From the NCBI GenBank assembly GCA_023678885.1, contig CM042975.1, positions 29,243,405-29,307,404 on the forward strand: a stretch of DNA of 64,000 bases. Reading direction: 5' to 3'. The notes below the pieces were generated by a model. The model worked only from the letters and a program-made list of their open reading frames with translations, made no database searches and was not told where the DNA came from. This DNA comes from Pogostemon cablin. Taxonomy: Eukaryota; Streptophyta; Magnoliopsida; Lamiales; Lamiaceae. Position numbers and translations under genes: made by a program. This document shows positions 24,301 through 36,625 of this stretch, one piece after another (within the stretch, counting starts at the first letter, position 1; every line of letters begins with the position of its first letter).

Positions 24301-26457
24301 CTCCATGCTCTAACCCACTGAGCTATCTCATTTCTCTTCTTAATTTCTCATCTTCCTTATTTTTCTGACCAATTTTCTTTCTTATCGGTATTGAACACTG
24401 ATCTTCTCTTTTTTTTGCACCAGTTCAGCTCGGCTGGATCTTTCTTCTTATATGTACCCACGTGGGATTGGCTATGCCATTCTTTTCTACTTTTCTCATC
24501 CCGACATGTTTACAGTTGATGAGAAGAACACGCTCTAACCAACTGAGCTACAAATCATATCCTCCATATCTTCCTTTAACTTCAGACCGCTGGACATTCT
24601 TTCTTTCATACAGGCATCTCCGTCTCGGCCTCGACACCAATTTTTTATGCCTATTTCTGTTTTCTTTCTCTTTCCTTTCCCTTCCCTTCACACGCTCTAA
24701 CCGACTGAGCTACACATCACATGGGTCGGTTTCTTTCCTCGGCCTCGGTATTGCAGGGTCAGCCTCTTCCCTCGGCCTCGGCATTGGCATTATAGGGTCG
24801 GCCTCTTTCTTCAGCCTCGGCCTTTATTTTTTACCACGCGGGATTTTCTTTTCTTATCTCATACATATCTCATCCCGATAGTTGATGAGAAAAACATGCT
24901 CTAACCAACTGAGCTACAAATCAAATCTTAGTTGAACCAAACTTGCGATTTGTCCTCGGCCTCGACTTTCTTCACTGGATCTTCCGCCACATGGGATTTT
25001 TTTTCTTCTCTCTTACAGATCTCATCCCGACAGTTGATGAGAAAAACACGCTCTAACCAACTGACCAACACGTCACCTGGTCAGCCTCTTCCTAAGTAAT
25101 CTCGGTCTCAGCATGTTGTAACCTCAGCTCGATATTTTTTTACGACTGTTTTATCTTCTTTCTTTTCCACGTGGGCTCATCTCCCAAAGTTGAACCTCGA
25201 CATCCTTCCAAAATAAACCATCGGCACCTTCTCTCGGCCTCAGCATCCTTTTCTGCTTTCCTTATATTTTCTTCATTTTTCTTATGGGTCTCACCCCAAC
25301 ATGTATATAATTGATAAGAAAACACGCTCTAATCGACAGAGCTATACATCACGTCTGAACTTAAGCTGAACCCAAAACCCAAACTTATGCTTTCTCTATT
25401 TTACATTTAGCATTAAACACGAAGAAAGAGTAAAATATTCTTTCTTCTCCAAATTTAGCATAAAACATACGTAAATCACGCTTTCACTTCAGATTTAGCA
25501 TAACACAGTAAGAAAATACGTAGAACATGCCATATTATTCTTATTTCATTCTTCTGCATTTTTTTTATTTTTGCCGATTTAAGGTTGGAGGTGTTGATAT
25601 TACCTCCGAGTCATCTCTTAAGATGAGTCCTTCCTCTTCTTCAGGTAGAGAAGTTCTGCTGGAGGAATGTGCTAAACATCATCGGCCTCTTTCTTTTGAT
25701 TATGAGCGACCCACGCTCTAACCAACTGAGCTATACCCAACCTTTTTCTTCTTTCCACAGCGACACACATTCTTCACCTTTCTTGATTTTTTATCACAAA
25801 TACCGGTGCGGCCACTCTACGAATACAGCTGGAGCTCAACCTTGTCGGCTGAATCGGGAGAGATGAGGCATGTACTCATGGATAATTGTCTGTCTTCTTT
25901 CATCAGGAGGATCGATGTCGGCCTCTCCATGAACACAGCGGAAGCTCAACCTTGTCAGCTGAACTGGAGGAGCTGAGGTGTATTCATGGGTAATAGTTCG
26001 TACTGTTGATGACACTGCTTTGCAATTTCTTCCAGATCTGGTTCTTTTTGCGTCTTCTTTATCGAATATTATTTTCTTCCTTGGGTAACCGGGGTTACGC
26101 GCGCTAACCAACTGCACCACCAAGTTTTCTCATTCTTCTTTATCTACAAGCTGAAGTAGAAGGCCTTGTAGAATACCTTCATGGAAGATGGTTATCAGCT
26201 TCTAGATCTCCACCCACCAAGTAAGATTGGGAAAGTTAGCTTGGTTTTCAAATAGAGAAATAAAATATTTTTAGAGTAGATGGTTGGATCTTTGAAACAG
26301 TGAAGTTCTGTGACCATATATCTCTTTGGTTTTAGAGAGAGGAAAAATGGAATATTTGGAATTTTCGGGTTCTTTTAGAACAGAAAGAACAAGAATGGTG
26401 AGAACAAATGAACTCTGGTTGGCGACAGCGGCGACGATGGAGAAAACTACAAAATGG

Positions 26458-26958
26458 AAAAAGCAAAGAAGACATAGGGCGAGAGTATTTAAATGAGCTA
26501 ATAGATAAAAGTCTAGTAATGGTGGCGAAAAGAAGTTCGTATGGTGGAGGAGTGAAAGCCTGCAGTGTACATGATTTATTGCGTGAAATGTGCTTAAAAA
26601 AATGTGAAGAAGAAGGCTTGGTGAAATATATGAGAAGAAAGTAAGTTCCAGTTTGTATTCTTGCTATGAAATAATTGTGTGACAGATAGAATATGAGGTT
26701 ATTCATAGTTAACTATGGTTGTCTTATGTTTTCTTTCAGTTGTTCTACCAAGTATGATAAAGACCAACAACTTCGCTCTTTATATGGAGATTCTAATGGG
26801 GAATTATATGCACGGGACATGAGATCATTGAGAGTACTCGAGTACTTCAGTCGAAGTATCCATCATTGTCGTGTACTTGGAATAGAGTATCTAGTTAACT
26901 TGAGATCCTTGGTTGTTGAGGAAATGTTGGAATCCATTGCCAGGCTTCCAAAACTATT
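26458..26958 (+). pseudogene. NLR fragment (end of NB-ARC exon, intron, start of LRR exon)
   Basis: Covers the winged-helix end (GREYLNELIDKSLVMVAKRSSYGGG ... HDLLREMCLKK), the intron and about 75 codons of the LRR exon. It is nearly identical to NLR B at about 42222-42690, introns included. It begins abruptly after the repeat block and ends abruptly at about 26958. There the LRR frame runs directly into copia integrase sequence, so the frame's last residues (LEVEDILYL) are copia DNA read out of frame. Confidence 0.85.
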
Positions 26959-27228
26959 GGAGGTGGAAGATATTTTATATCTTTAATAGATGACTACTCT
27001 AGGAAGTTATGGGTGAAGATCCTAAAAACAAAGGATCAAGCATTCACTGCATTTAAGGAATGGCTTGCTGAGGTGGAGAATTAGACAGGGAAGAAGTTGA
27101 AATGCTTAAGGTCAGATAATGGGCTTGAGTTTGTTTCAGAAGAGTTCAATGCTTTCTGCTGAGAAAAGGAAATTAAGAGGCACAAGACTACACCTGGAAC
27201 TCCACAACAAAATGGTGTTACAGAAAGA

Positions 27229-27672
27229 ATGAAGCAGACATTGTTAGAAAGAGTAAGATGTATGCTGAGTAGTGGAGGATCTACCAAAGGGTTTTGGGGT
27301 GAACTTGTGACTACAGCAGCCTATCTGATCAATCTATGTCCATCAGTAGCCTTGAAATTCAAGCCACCTGAAGAAGTGTGGTCTGGAAAGGCACCTAGTT
27401 ACACTCATCTAAGAGTAATAGGATGTCAAGCTTACTCTCATGTGAAGCAAGATAAGTTGGAACCTAGAGCAGTGAAGTGTGTAATGGTTGGATACTCCAA
27501 TGAAGCAAAGGGTTACAGGCTGTGGTGTTATGAAGCTAACACGTTTATTGTTAGCAGAAATGTCACATTCAGTGAAAGAAAGATGCCATTGGTTGAAAGG
27601 AATTATGTAGTATCAATTACTACAGACTTTGATGAGCCTCAGGTGGAGCAAGCAAGAGAGGAAGTACAATAG
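27229..27672 (+). pseudogene. copia integrase core, degenerate
   Basis: Open stretch of 147 codons inside a longer decayed integrase frame. Wording typical of copia integrase C-terminal core: TPGTPQQNGVTERMKQTLLER just before it and within, WGELVTTAAYLINLCPS, and LRVIGCQAYSHVKQDKLEPRA. In-frame stops precede it (27082, 27160) and it ends at a premature stop (27670-27672) before the RT linker. Confidence 0.85.
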
Positions 27673-27801
27673 TGTAATGAAGAAAATAACAATGCTGATC
27701 AGAATAAGGAAGACAGTTCTCCTAGCTCATCCAACTCAAGGTATGATCTAAGTTCTTATCAACTTGTAAGGGATAGGCTAAGGAGACATATTAAAGATCC
27801 A

Positions 27802-28358
27802 GTGAGGTACATGGAAGCTGATATAGTATCATATGCACTATATGTTGCATCTGATATAGAAAATTATGAGCCAAGAACATATGATGAAGCTATATTAGGG
27901 AATGACAATAACAAGTGGATAGTTGCTATGGAAGAAGAGCTGCTATCATTACATAAGAATAAGACTTGGAAAATTGTTGACAGACCAAAAAATAAGAAGT
28001 TAGTAAGCTGTAAATGGATCTACAAGAAGAAACCTGTTACAAGCAAAGAAGGAGGTGTTAGGTACAAGGCAAGACTTGTAGCAAGAGGTTTCTCTCAGAA
28101 AGAGGTGTTGACTACAATGAAATATTCTCACCAGTTGTCAAACACTGTTCTATCAGAATCTTACTGGCATTAGTAACTCAGTTTGATCTTGAGTTACATC
28201 AGATGGATGTCACTACAATATTTTTGCATGGAAATCTTGAAGAGGATATCTACATGAAGATTCCTGATGGTGTAAGTATTGAAGGGGCTGAAAGTAAAGC
28301 CTGCTTACTGCTGAAATCTTTGTATGATCTGAAACAAAGTCCAAGGCAGTGGTATTTA
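27802..28358 (+). pseudogene. copia reverse transcriptase, N-terminal part, frameshifted
   Basis: Starts in the linker; EPRTYDEAILG, NKWIVAMEEELLSLHKNKTW and KWIYKKKP...YKARLVARGFSQKE are standard copia RT wording. A one-base shift near 28105 moves the reading to the frame giving DYNEIFSPVVKH, then MDVTTIFLHGNLEEDIYMKIPDG and LYDLKQSPRQWY. The reading is cut at 28358 by the nested element. Confidence 0.85.
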
Positions 28359-29744
28359 TGTTGGCATTCGATCGTTTGGTTAACGTGACCCGTTAGGGTT
28401 CCATGTATTTCTAACAAGCAGCGGAAGCAAGTAAACATGAAACGCATTACCTTTCACCAAGGGTTGATGTAGAGGTTGAATTTTCGCTGGCAGTCTGCGC
28501 AGTCCCACGAGAATAGCCATAAGTTCCTCTTCTGATGTCGGAATTGAGTGATCTTTGTGCTCAGATGATCCTCTCTTCGACGGCTTTCCATCAGTATATA
28601 ATACATCAAAATCGAAGAACTGTACGATTTTATATGAATTTTGGAACATGACGAACTGCAGCAAACGACCTTCCGGTCTTCTGCTGTATGTCCCAAGTCC
28701 GATCTCGACGTCGTGTGGGCGACGATCTACGAGACCTACTCAATCTGCTCTCAACCCTCATCACACGTGAATAATGAATTAGATTAGGGTTCCAGATAAG
28801 TTGAGGTGACTTATATACATGGGCTACAGCAGGGACCAGGAGGAGAAATTGGGTTGGGCCTCCATTGGGCTTAAGTATCCAAGCTTAGCCCAAAGCTTAT
28901 ACTTAAGTCCAATAATAATAATATATTCCACTAAAATATTATTACTGCACTACCATACCAATCCCAAAATTACGTTTTGGGCTCCTTCTTATTATGAGCC
29001 CGTTAGTCTCCCCATGTTTAAGATATACAATGTCCATTAATTAATTTAAGTTACTGACAACTCAATTAATTAATATCTCATCCAAGAGTAGTACCACTCA
29101 ACCTCATTATCATGCCGGAATAAATTCCACCTGCAGGGTTTACATGATAATCCTTATGAGCTCCTCAAGGGGACATCATCAACCTATGACGGACACGGAT
29201 TCCTTCTACAATCAACAGCACACCATAGAGACATCACTACTTCCCAACTCACCGAGTTTATTAATTTAATTGCATGTAAATCTCACCCATTGATGAATCA
29301 AAGAAATACATACTGCCCTATGTGTCGAGGTTATTGTATAGGGATTAAGAGCACGAACATCCATAATAACTGAGATCAAGTTCTCCTATAAGTCAGTATA
29401 AATCGAACGATCTCAAGCGGTCCTGCTCAATACACACAAGTGCACTAATGTGATTCTATAGCCAAGACAAGCTAATACCAAACCACACTACAACCATCCC
29501 GATAGAGAGTCCCCGTCTATCTCGATTGTGAGCATCTGTTTATACTTTATAAGGAAACCGATAATATGATCTTCCGCGTGTTGTCGCACAACATATTATC
29601 TACAGTATAAAGTAAGTGGACTATTGCATCGAACATATAAATAAATTATAAGATGCAATCATTTGATCATATGATTCTCATTTCAAATTAATTGTTATAA
29701 AATTGTTCATACAAAAAGCTAGACTTTTAGTATACAATCCAACA
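28359..29744 (-). repeat. 3' LTR of the nested copia element
   Basis: 1386 bp, TGTTGGCATTCG ... CAATCCAACA on the plus strand. Matches 35233-36620 with few differences, for example ctgcagcaaac here against ctgcagcagcaaac there. Short open frames within are duplicated in both LTRs and are not genes. Confidence 0.92.
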
Positions 29745-29907
29745 ATCTCCCACTTATACTAAAAGACTATGATGTCATGTCTTCCGTCATACATCTGATT
29801 CCCACTCCCACTACACGACCATTAAAAGCTCTCGCCTTAATATCCTTGTAAATAGATTTACTAGGTCATCATCCGATGCAATCTAGGCGACAACAACCTT
29901 CCCCTCA

Positions 29908-30201
29908 TCATACGATTTCTCGTAACAGGTGGTACTTGCACTCAATGTGTTTAATTGCCTTATGGGCTCGTGATTCCTTCAAGTTTGCAACTGCACCAAT
30001 ATCATCAATATAAATTGTGATATCCTTGGGCAAACTTAGAAACACTTCGAAGTCCATCTTGAAGTTTCTAGAGTCATACAGATACTTTGGCTGCCTCATA
30101 GGCTCCAATTTATCATCTTTCCATGATGGAGTCCGGAGTCTGAAATATATTTCTATATAACACTCCTCCACATTATGACTCAACTTCCTAAAATTAAACA
30201 C
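29908..30201 (-). pseudogene. copia RNase H remnant of the nested element
   Basis: The frame ends DIGAVANLKESRAHKAIKHIECKYHLLREIV, matching the copia RNase H region normally written D(N)xGAV.NxKExRxHxxxKHI. The first part is decayed and no longer aligns. It lies next to the 3' LTR, as expected. Confidence 0.75.
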
Positions 30202-33068
30202 ATAACCTTGAGGTGGATTTACTGCCGTCCAATCTGACTAAAAAATCCGAATCTACGTAATCCACAAGAAGCAGTGAATTTGCCCAGTAAGCTTACATAT
30301 AATTTCCAGTCCTTCTCAGGCACTTCATATATGTCTTACCACAGTTCATCATTCTTGTTTCGGGTTACGTTGATACCCACTGTTCATGCGTTCAGCAAAA
30401 TAGATATCCATTCTCGCGCATAGCATTCCTAAGATTAAGCTTCCTTATTCGCCGAAGCATAAGGAACCGCTTTCGTCACCTTTATCTTCCTTTTGTGTCT
30501 CAAGACATATTTTCTTAGATAAAGTCACTTGCTAAAACAAGTAAGGATCGTATCAATTCATGAAGCTTGAGACAAGCATAATATCATTTCTTGTGATCCG
30601 TATTACCGTGATCAAAAGGATATTTTTGCTCTTCTTAAGTCCTTCATTTCATACCGCGTTATTATCCATACACATATGCCCGACAATACTCTTTCATTGT
30701 CTCCAATGAGCAATATATCATCTACGTATAGTACAAGAAATACCACCACGTTTCCATCACTCTTTTCAATACACAAGACCCATCCGATCATTGATTAGAT
30801 CCATGTCACTGGATTACCTCATCAAAACGGATGTTTCATGATCTTGAAGCTTGTTTTAGTCCATTAATGGACACTTTTAAGCTCACTATCACAATGCTCT
30901 TAGCTCTTTGCAATGAATCACTCTGGTTGTTTCACATAGATGTTTCCCTCAAGATTTCCAATCAGGAAAACTGTTTTGACATCTATTTGCTATCCCTCAT
31001 ATTTCATATGAGTAGCAACAGATAAAAGAGTCCGGATCAACATAAGCATAGCTACTGGCGAACAGGTTTTCTCATAATCGAACCCTTTCTTTCTGAGTAT
31101 ACCTTTTCCCAACAAGCTTTACTTCTAAGGTTTTCACCTTACCGTATGATCCTCTTTTATTTTGTATGACCACTTCCAATGGTTTTCACACCATCCGTGG
31201 TTTTACAATCATCCAGATCTTATTTAGAATCTATTGATTCTATTTCAACATTTATTGCAATTTGTTAAGATTTCGCATTTCTATCTTGTAGTTCTTCGTC
31301 GTATTCGTGGGTTAACTCCATGTTTACTAGGGACCAAGCCTCACGACTCTCCCAAAACATATATCTATCAGGATTTAGAACAACCCTCCCACTACGAGAA
31401 GACACTACACGCAATTGTGTATCAGATGTGACACATGTCGCAGTTTACCTTGTGGTATATCCTCTTGTACACTTGGTACTAATACTTTGTGTTTTCCTCT
31501 CACTTCCTTTAGAACAACTTATACATGGGTATTTGATTTATTACATAGTCCTTTTTCCAAAAATCTAGTGTTTATGTTAACAATCACTCTTCGATCTTGT
31601 GGACTAAATAAATCATCCTTCATTTTTCTAAGATATCCCACAAATAGAAAAACATTCTTACGAATTACTGTTCCTAGGGCATATCCATAAAATGAATTTA
31701 GTAATTCCAAATAATTCATCATCTATCTAATCACTACCATAAGAGTGCTATTCCTTCTATTCGTCACACCATTAAGGTGGGAAATTCATTTCCGAAGGTA
31801 CCTTTCTCTTACTAGATTAAAAGACTCATTATTAATTACTATTTGTCGCATCCAGGGGATAAACATGATTTAAGAGTGTACAAATTGTTCACCAACGTAC
31901 CATAACAGATTACAACTCTATCATTCATTATAATGACCATATCATTTAATGAAATGGAGTATCCATCTATTAATGCATAGAAACCGAAATCAAATTCTTT
32001 CTATGAAAATGTACGTAAAGACAATTTCATAAAATCAAACGTTTATTCATATCGTAAGATAAATAAACAACTCCCACTGCAACAGCCACTACTCTCATAG
32101 TATTATCCATGTATAAAATAATCTTATCCTCACTTAGTAATAAACATTTAGTGATTCCGGTATCTACACAATGTATAAGTAGGTGCCATCACTAATCATG
32201 CTTCAACGACTAGCAAGTAAGATTCTATCCTTGTTCACTCCTTTTATGAAATTGGATTTTCTTTACCACATGTTTTGTCAGAAGTTTCCCACCATATACA
32301 ACCTCTTGTAATTCAGGAGAAACTTACTCAAAACATCTAGGAAATTATGGAAAATAAAATTGACTTAGGTTTCCCCTTCAACTTCTATTCCATGTATCTA
32401 ATTCATTCATCAACTTCATTCATGACCTACCGCCTTTTAACTTACTCAAGTATCCGAAGAGTTACATGAGGCCATCATATTTCTATGAACTTCTCACCTA
32501 TCCACTAGAGACTTTAATAGGCATCATGAACATCTTTAAGGGAGAACACATTTTTATTTTCTTAAGCAGTAAAATCAAAACCAAGATTCTTTTCTAATCA
32601 TCTAATTTTGGACCAGTAAATATAATTTCTTTTAGTCAACCATAAGTGAAATAAAACTATTTGAAATTTAGAGAATCATAAATTAATTTACCGATCAAAA
32701 CTTCGAATTTTATCCTTTTATATTGATTCCCTCAAAACTATATAAAAATAAAATTCACCTACATCTCAAGCACCGTGAGTCTGCAAGCCACGTTAGTGTG
32801 GACGTTTACAAATCCAAACATTTACAAGAGAAGGTTTTACCCATTAATTTCATTTGTCAACCTAACTTTATGACAAAATAATTAATAGTCGGTTCCTCTT
32901 TAGCCATGCAAATAATAGCAGTGACTCCGTTGGGGAGGATACTAATTATTTACACCTAAGTGTACACCATTATTTGATCCCAAGTCCACTGCGCGAGCTT
33001 GTGTGCCTTACAGTTGGAGAAGTACACACGCGCTCGGATAGCTTCCTACAATCATCAATTATAAGTTT

Positions 33069-33250
33069 GTACCAGTGAGCCCCACATAAACTCATCCGTT
33101 AGGGAGGAAGGCCTATTGCTAACACGCAAGTTCATGTACCACATTACAAACAATAATTATGTAATGAAGTCTGTACCAGTGATCCGTGAATAAACTCATC
33201 CGTTAGGGAGGAAGGCCTATTGCCAACACGCAAGTTTACTCACATCACTT
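33069..33250. repeat. two-copy repeat in the nested copia interior, 104-bp period
   Basis: gtaccagtga ... aaactcatccgttagggagg aaggcctattg.caacacgcaag occurs at 33069 and again at 33173. It lies in the non-coding part of the element. Confidence 0.75.
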
Positions 33251-33489
33251 ACAAACCAATAATGGAGGCCGCGGGAATATTTACCAATCCCCTCTCCCAC
33301 TTAGTAATTTAACACCGAGGGTTTTTACATGCATATGATATTCAGAATAAAATACGCAACGCTAGCATGCTTCTATTACGGCACATAAGGCAGTAAATCA
33401 CAGAGAGTCATGCATACATATATAACAATAATCAATAATTAAATCAATCATTAACAGTTATATATCAGCGAATTAGATTGTTCGCCACC

Positions 33490-34090
33490 AGGCACGAATA
33501 TCAGCAAAGACTTCCAGACTATCAAATTTTTAAAATTTCCAGATTGTCCAATTTTCGAAACCATCGATATCGACCGTCGATGTCGTCCAGATTATCAAAA
33601 TCATCGATATCGACTAGATTATCAAATATTCGAAAAACATCAAGATTATCAAAATTCCGAAACTATCGATATCGATCGTCATATCGTCTAGATTATCAAA
33701 ATCATCGATATCGATGAGCAACCATATATAACAATAATAGATAATTAAATCAATTATGTCAGTTATATATTAGGAATCAATTCAACATCCATATATAACA
33801 ATAATAGACAATCAATTATAGCAGTTATATATTAGGAATTAATTCGACATTCATATATGACAATAATAGATTATTAAATCAATTATAGCAGTCATATATT
33901 AGGAATTAATTCGACATCCATATATAACAATAATATACAATCTATTATGGCAGTTATATATTAGGAATTAGTTTTCATAAAATTGGATGTCTTATCCAAC
34001 ACTCTAGCAATACATGCATATAATATACCAAATATAATACGCAATCTAGCATGCTTCTATATAAGACAATAAATCATAGAGATCAGACAT

Positions 34091-34177
<87 letters not shown>
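33490..34177. repeat. short tandem repeats and (TA)n in the nested copia leader
   Basis: 33490-33715 repeats tatcaaaatcatcgatatcg-type units. 33720-33970 repeats catatataacaataatagac / agttatatattaggaatt units. 34093-34177 is an uninterrupted (TA)n microsatellite. Frames crossing these are not genes. Confidence 0.8.
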
Positions 34178-34178
<1 letters not shown>

Positions 34179-34608
34179 CAATAATAGACAATTAAATCAA
34201 TTATGACAGTTATATATATTAGGAATAAAAACGCCTCTAAATTTTAATGTCTTGTCCGACACTCCTACTGTGGAATCGATGCCTTACGCAACAAGTAGGA
34301 TTGCTTGTGCCCCAAGACGTCCATCGTCATATCCCACCACCAATCATGTCAGGGAGCGCCCAAAGTGCCTTGACGAGCGCCCCTCGCCCGGACTGTCGCT
34401 CGTCCAAGGGCCTACTTGCATGGAACCAAGTTCAGCCCAACGCGCAACACCAAACTACACCAACTGTCGTTCGTAGTTCGAAACTGAAAGAACCTCAGAA
34501 TCCAATCTCCACCGTCCAGAATCTACTACTGTAAGTCCTGAACATTCTGCCCAAATTACAGATCGATCCAACGGTTATTTTGTGAGAAACAGTTCTTTTC
34601 TCTCGACT

Positions 34609-34962
34609 GCGCAAAACAGAATTGCCCAAATATCTGCTTCTGTTTTCAGCGTACTCCCAGCAAGAAAAGGCTCCAAATTCGATCTTCACCGTTCAGAATG
34701 TACATCCACAAGGTCTGAACGTGTTGACCAAATTACAGTGCGATCCAACGATTAGTTTGTCAGAAACGGCACTTTTCCCTAGACTGCGCAAAACAGAATC
34801 GCCCAAATATCTGCTTCTGTTTTCAGCGTACTCCCAGCAAGAAAAAGCTCCAAATTCGATCTCCACCGTTCAGAATGTACATCCACAAGTTCTGAATGTG
34901 CTGACCAAATTACAGATCAATCCGACCGTTGAAACTCTGGTTATTGCCTCTGCAATATCACT
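34609..34962. repeat. 177-bp tandem duplication near the nested element's primer-binding side
   Basis: gcgcaaaacagaat.gcccaa starts at 34609 and at 34786, each followed by atatctgcttctgttttcag and caccgttcagaatgtacatc. A weaker earlier copy begins near 34480 (ccaccgtccagaatctact). Confidence 0.75.
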
Positions 34963-35232
34963 ACGCTGGATTTTCTCTCAAAAGCGTGATTCTATTTTTG
35001 CCCTCTCTTTCTTCCTTGCATGTGAAATTGACGAACAGTTTTCGTCGAATCCTCTCACACACAACCATGGACGAATAGATATGATATAGGGTATATATTA
35101 CATAGGGATATTCATGGTTTGCGCAATAAAACCAAAACCCTAAACATGTGATCCTAATTCCAAAAAATTAATCACATAAACCCTATCCTAACGTGTCACG
35201 CTTCACCATGAAACCGAAGCTCTGATACCAAT

Positions 35233-36620
35233 TGTTGGCATTCGATCGTTTGGTTAACGTGACCCGTTAGGGTTCCATGTATTTCTAACAAGCAGCGGAA
35301 GCAAGTAAACATGAAACGCATTACCTTTCACCAAGGGTTGATGTAGAGGTTGAATTCTCGCTGGCAGTCTGTGCAGTCCCACGAGAATAGCCATAAGTTC
35401 CTCTTCTGATGTCGGAATTGAGTGATCTTTGTGCTCAGACGATCTTCTCTTCGACGGCTTTCCATCAGTATATAATACATCAAAATCAAAGAACTGTACA
35501 ATTTTATATGAATTTTGGAACATGACAAACTGCAGCAGCAAACGACATTCCGGTCTTCTGCTGTATGTCCCAAGTCCGATCTCGACGTCGTGTGAGCGAC
35601 GATCTACGAGACCTACTCAATCTGCTCTCAACCCTCATCACACGTGAATAATAAATTAGATTAGGGTTCCAGATAAGCTGAGGTGACTTATATACATGGG
35701 CTACAGCAGGGACCAGGAGGAGAAATTGAGTTGGGCCTCCATTGGGCTTAAGTATCCAAGCTTAGCCCAAAGCTTATACTTAAGTCCAATAATAATAATA
35801 TATTCCACTAAAATATTATTACTGCACTACCATACCAATCCCAAAATTACGTTTTGGGCTCCTTCTTATTATGAGCCCGTTAGTCTCCCCATGTTTAAGA
35901 TATACAATGTCCATTAATTAATTTAAGTTACTGACAACTCAATTAATTAATATCTCATCCAAGAGTAGTACCACTCAACCTCATTATCATGCCGAAATAA
36001 ATTCCACCTGCAGGGTTTACATGATAATCCTTATGAGCTCCTCAAGGGGACATCATCAACCTATGACGGACACGGATTCCTTCTACAATCAACAGCACAC
36101 CATAGAGACAGCACTACTTCCCAACTCACCGAGTTTATTGATTTAATTGCATGTAAATCTCACCCATTGATGAATCAAAGAAATACATACTGCCCTATGT
36201 GTCGAGGTTATTGTATAGGGATTAAGAGCACGAACATCCATAATAACTGAGATCAAGTTCTCCTATAAGTCAGTATAAATCGAACGATCTCAAGCGGTCC
36301 TGCTCAATACACACAAGTGCACTAATGTGATTCTATAGCCAAGACAAGCTAATACCAAACCACACTACAACCATCCCGATAGAGAGTCCCCGTCTATCTC
36401 GATTGTGAGCATCTGTTTATACTTTATAAGAAAACCGATAATATGATCTTCCGCGTGTTGTCGCACAACATATTATCTACAGTATAAAGTAAGTGGACTA
36501 TTGCATCGAACATATAAATAAATTATAAGATGCAATCATTTGATCATATGATTCTCATTTCAAATTAATTGTTATAAAATTGTTCATACAAAAAGCTAGA
36601 CTTTTAGTATACAATCCACA
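35233..36620 (-). repeat. 5' LTR of the nested copia element
   Basis: 1388 bp partner of 28359-29744. Its end reads atccaca where the other reads atccaaca, a one-base difference at the terminus. The primer-binding site lies immediately to its left on the plus-strand map. Confidence 0.92.
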
Positions 36621-36625
36621 AATTA

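Larger units (their letters stand above)
20190..26125 (-). repeat. array of about 25 tRNA D-arm / A-box-like motifs
   Basis: On the minus strand the motif is TAGCTCAGTTGGTTAGAGC, the D-arm/A-box of many tRNA genes. It recurs in one orientation at irregular spacing of roughly 60-450 bp. Good copies (plus-strand coordinates): 22005-22023, 22846-22864, 23025-23043, 23271-23289, 24307-24325, 24532-24550, 24694-24712, 24898-24916, 25326-25344 and 25715-25733. Weaker ones occur near 20194, 20547, 20760, 21095, 21190, 22530, 22648, 22770, 23508, 23645, 23735, 23790, 23855, 25050 and 26100. The variant near 23645 reads GGGATAGCTCGGTTGGGAGAG, like a different tRNA. No matching B-box or full cloverleaf was seen, so these are not tRNA genes. 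Confidence 0.7.
18953..26440. mobile_element. large non-coding repeat block, probably derived from an LTR retrotransposon
   Basis: About 7.5 kb with no gene, inserted into a TIL fragment on the left and abutting an NLR fragment on the right. The left edge begins tgatgttcg, compatible with an LTR terminus, but I found no second LTR. The area around 19950-20035 (cctcgttaaaaacctccata ... gaaaaagagtaccg) resembles a motif I remember from plant LTR elements. The block is CT-rich on the plus strand and repeatedly carries tcggcctcg-type sequence. Sub-features are listed separately. No gag, protease, integrase or reverse transcriptase was recognised. Confidence 0.45.
28359..36620 (-). mobile_element. 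nested Ty1/copia LTR retrotransposon with two LTRs, degenerate interior
   Basis: LTRs at 28359-29744 (3' on the minus strand) and 35233-36620 (5'), both TG...CA and near-identical by eye. Minus-strand primer-binding site TGGTATCAGAGC (35230-35219), the usual initiator-Met tRNA complement, lies 2 nt from the 5' LTR. The polypurine tract AAGTGGGAGATT (about 29756-29745) abuts the 3' LTR. The flanking 5-bp duplication is attta / aatta (28354-28358, 36621-36625; one mismatch). Interior coding is decayed: an RT remnant with VLYVDDILLIGDNE near 30680-30730 and an RNase H remnant at 29908-30201. It is inserted in the RT of the older copia element on the plus strand. Confidence 0.92.

Noticed and set aside
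20190..26125. Functional tRNA genes on the minus strand
   Set aside because: Only the D-arm/A-box part matches; I see no B-box, anticodon stem or acceptor pairing around the copies inspected.
33478..33717. 79-codon Arg/Ser/Asp-rich frame
   Set aside because: Produced by tatcaaaatcatcgatatcg repeats in the nested copia element.
28454..35647. Paired short frames repeated in both copia LTRs
   Set aside because: Identical pairs exist only because the LTRs are duplicates; no known LTR-encoded protein.
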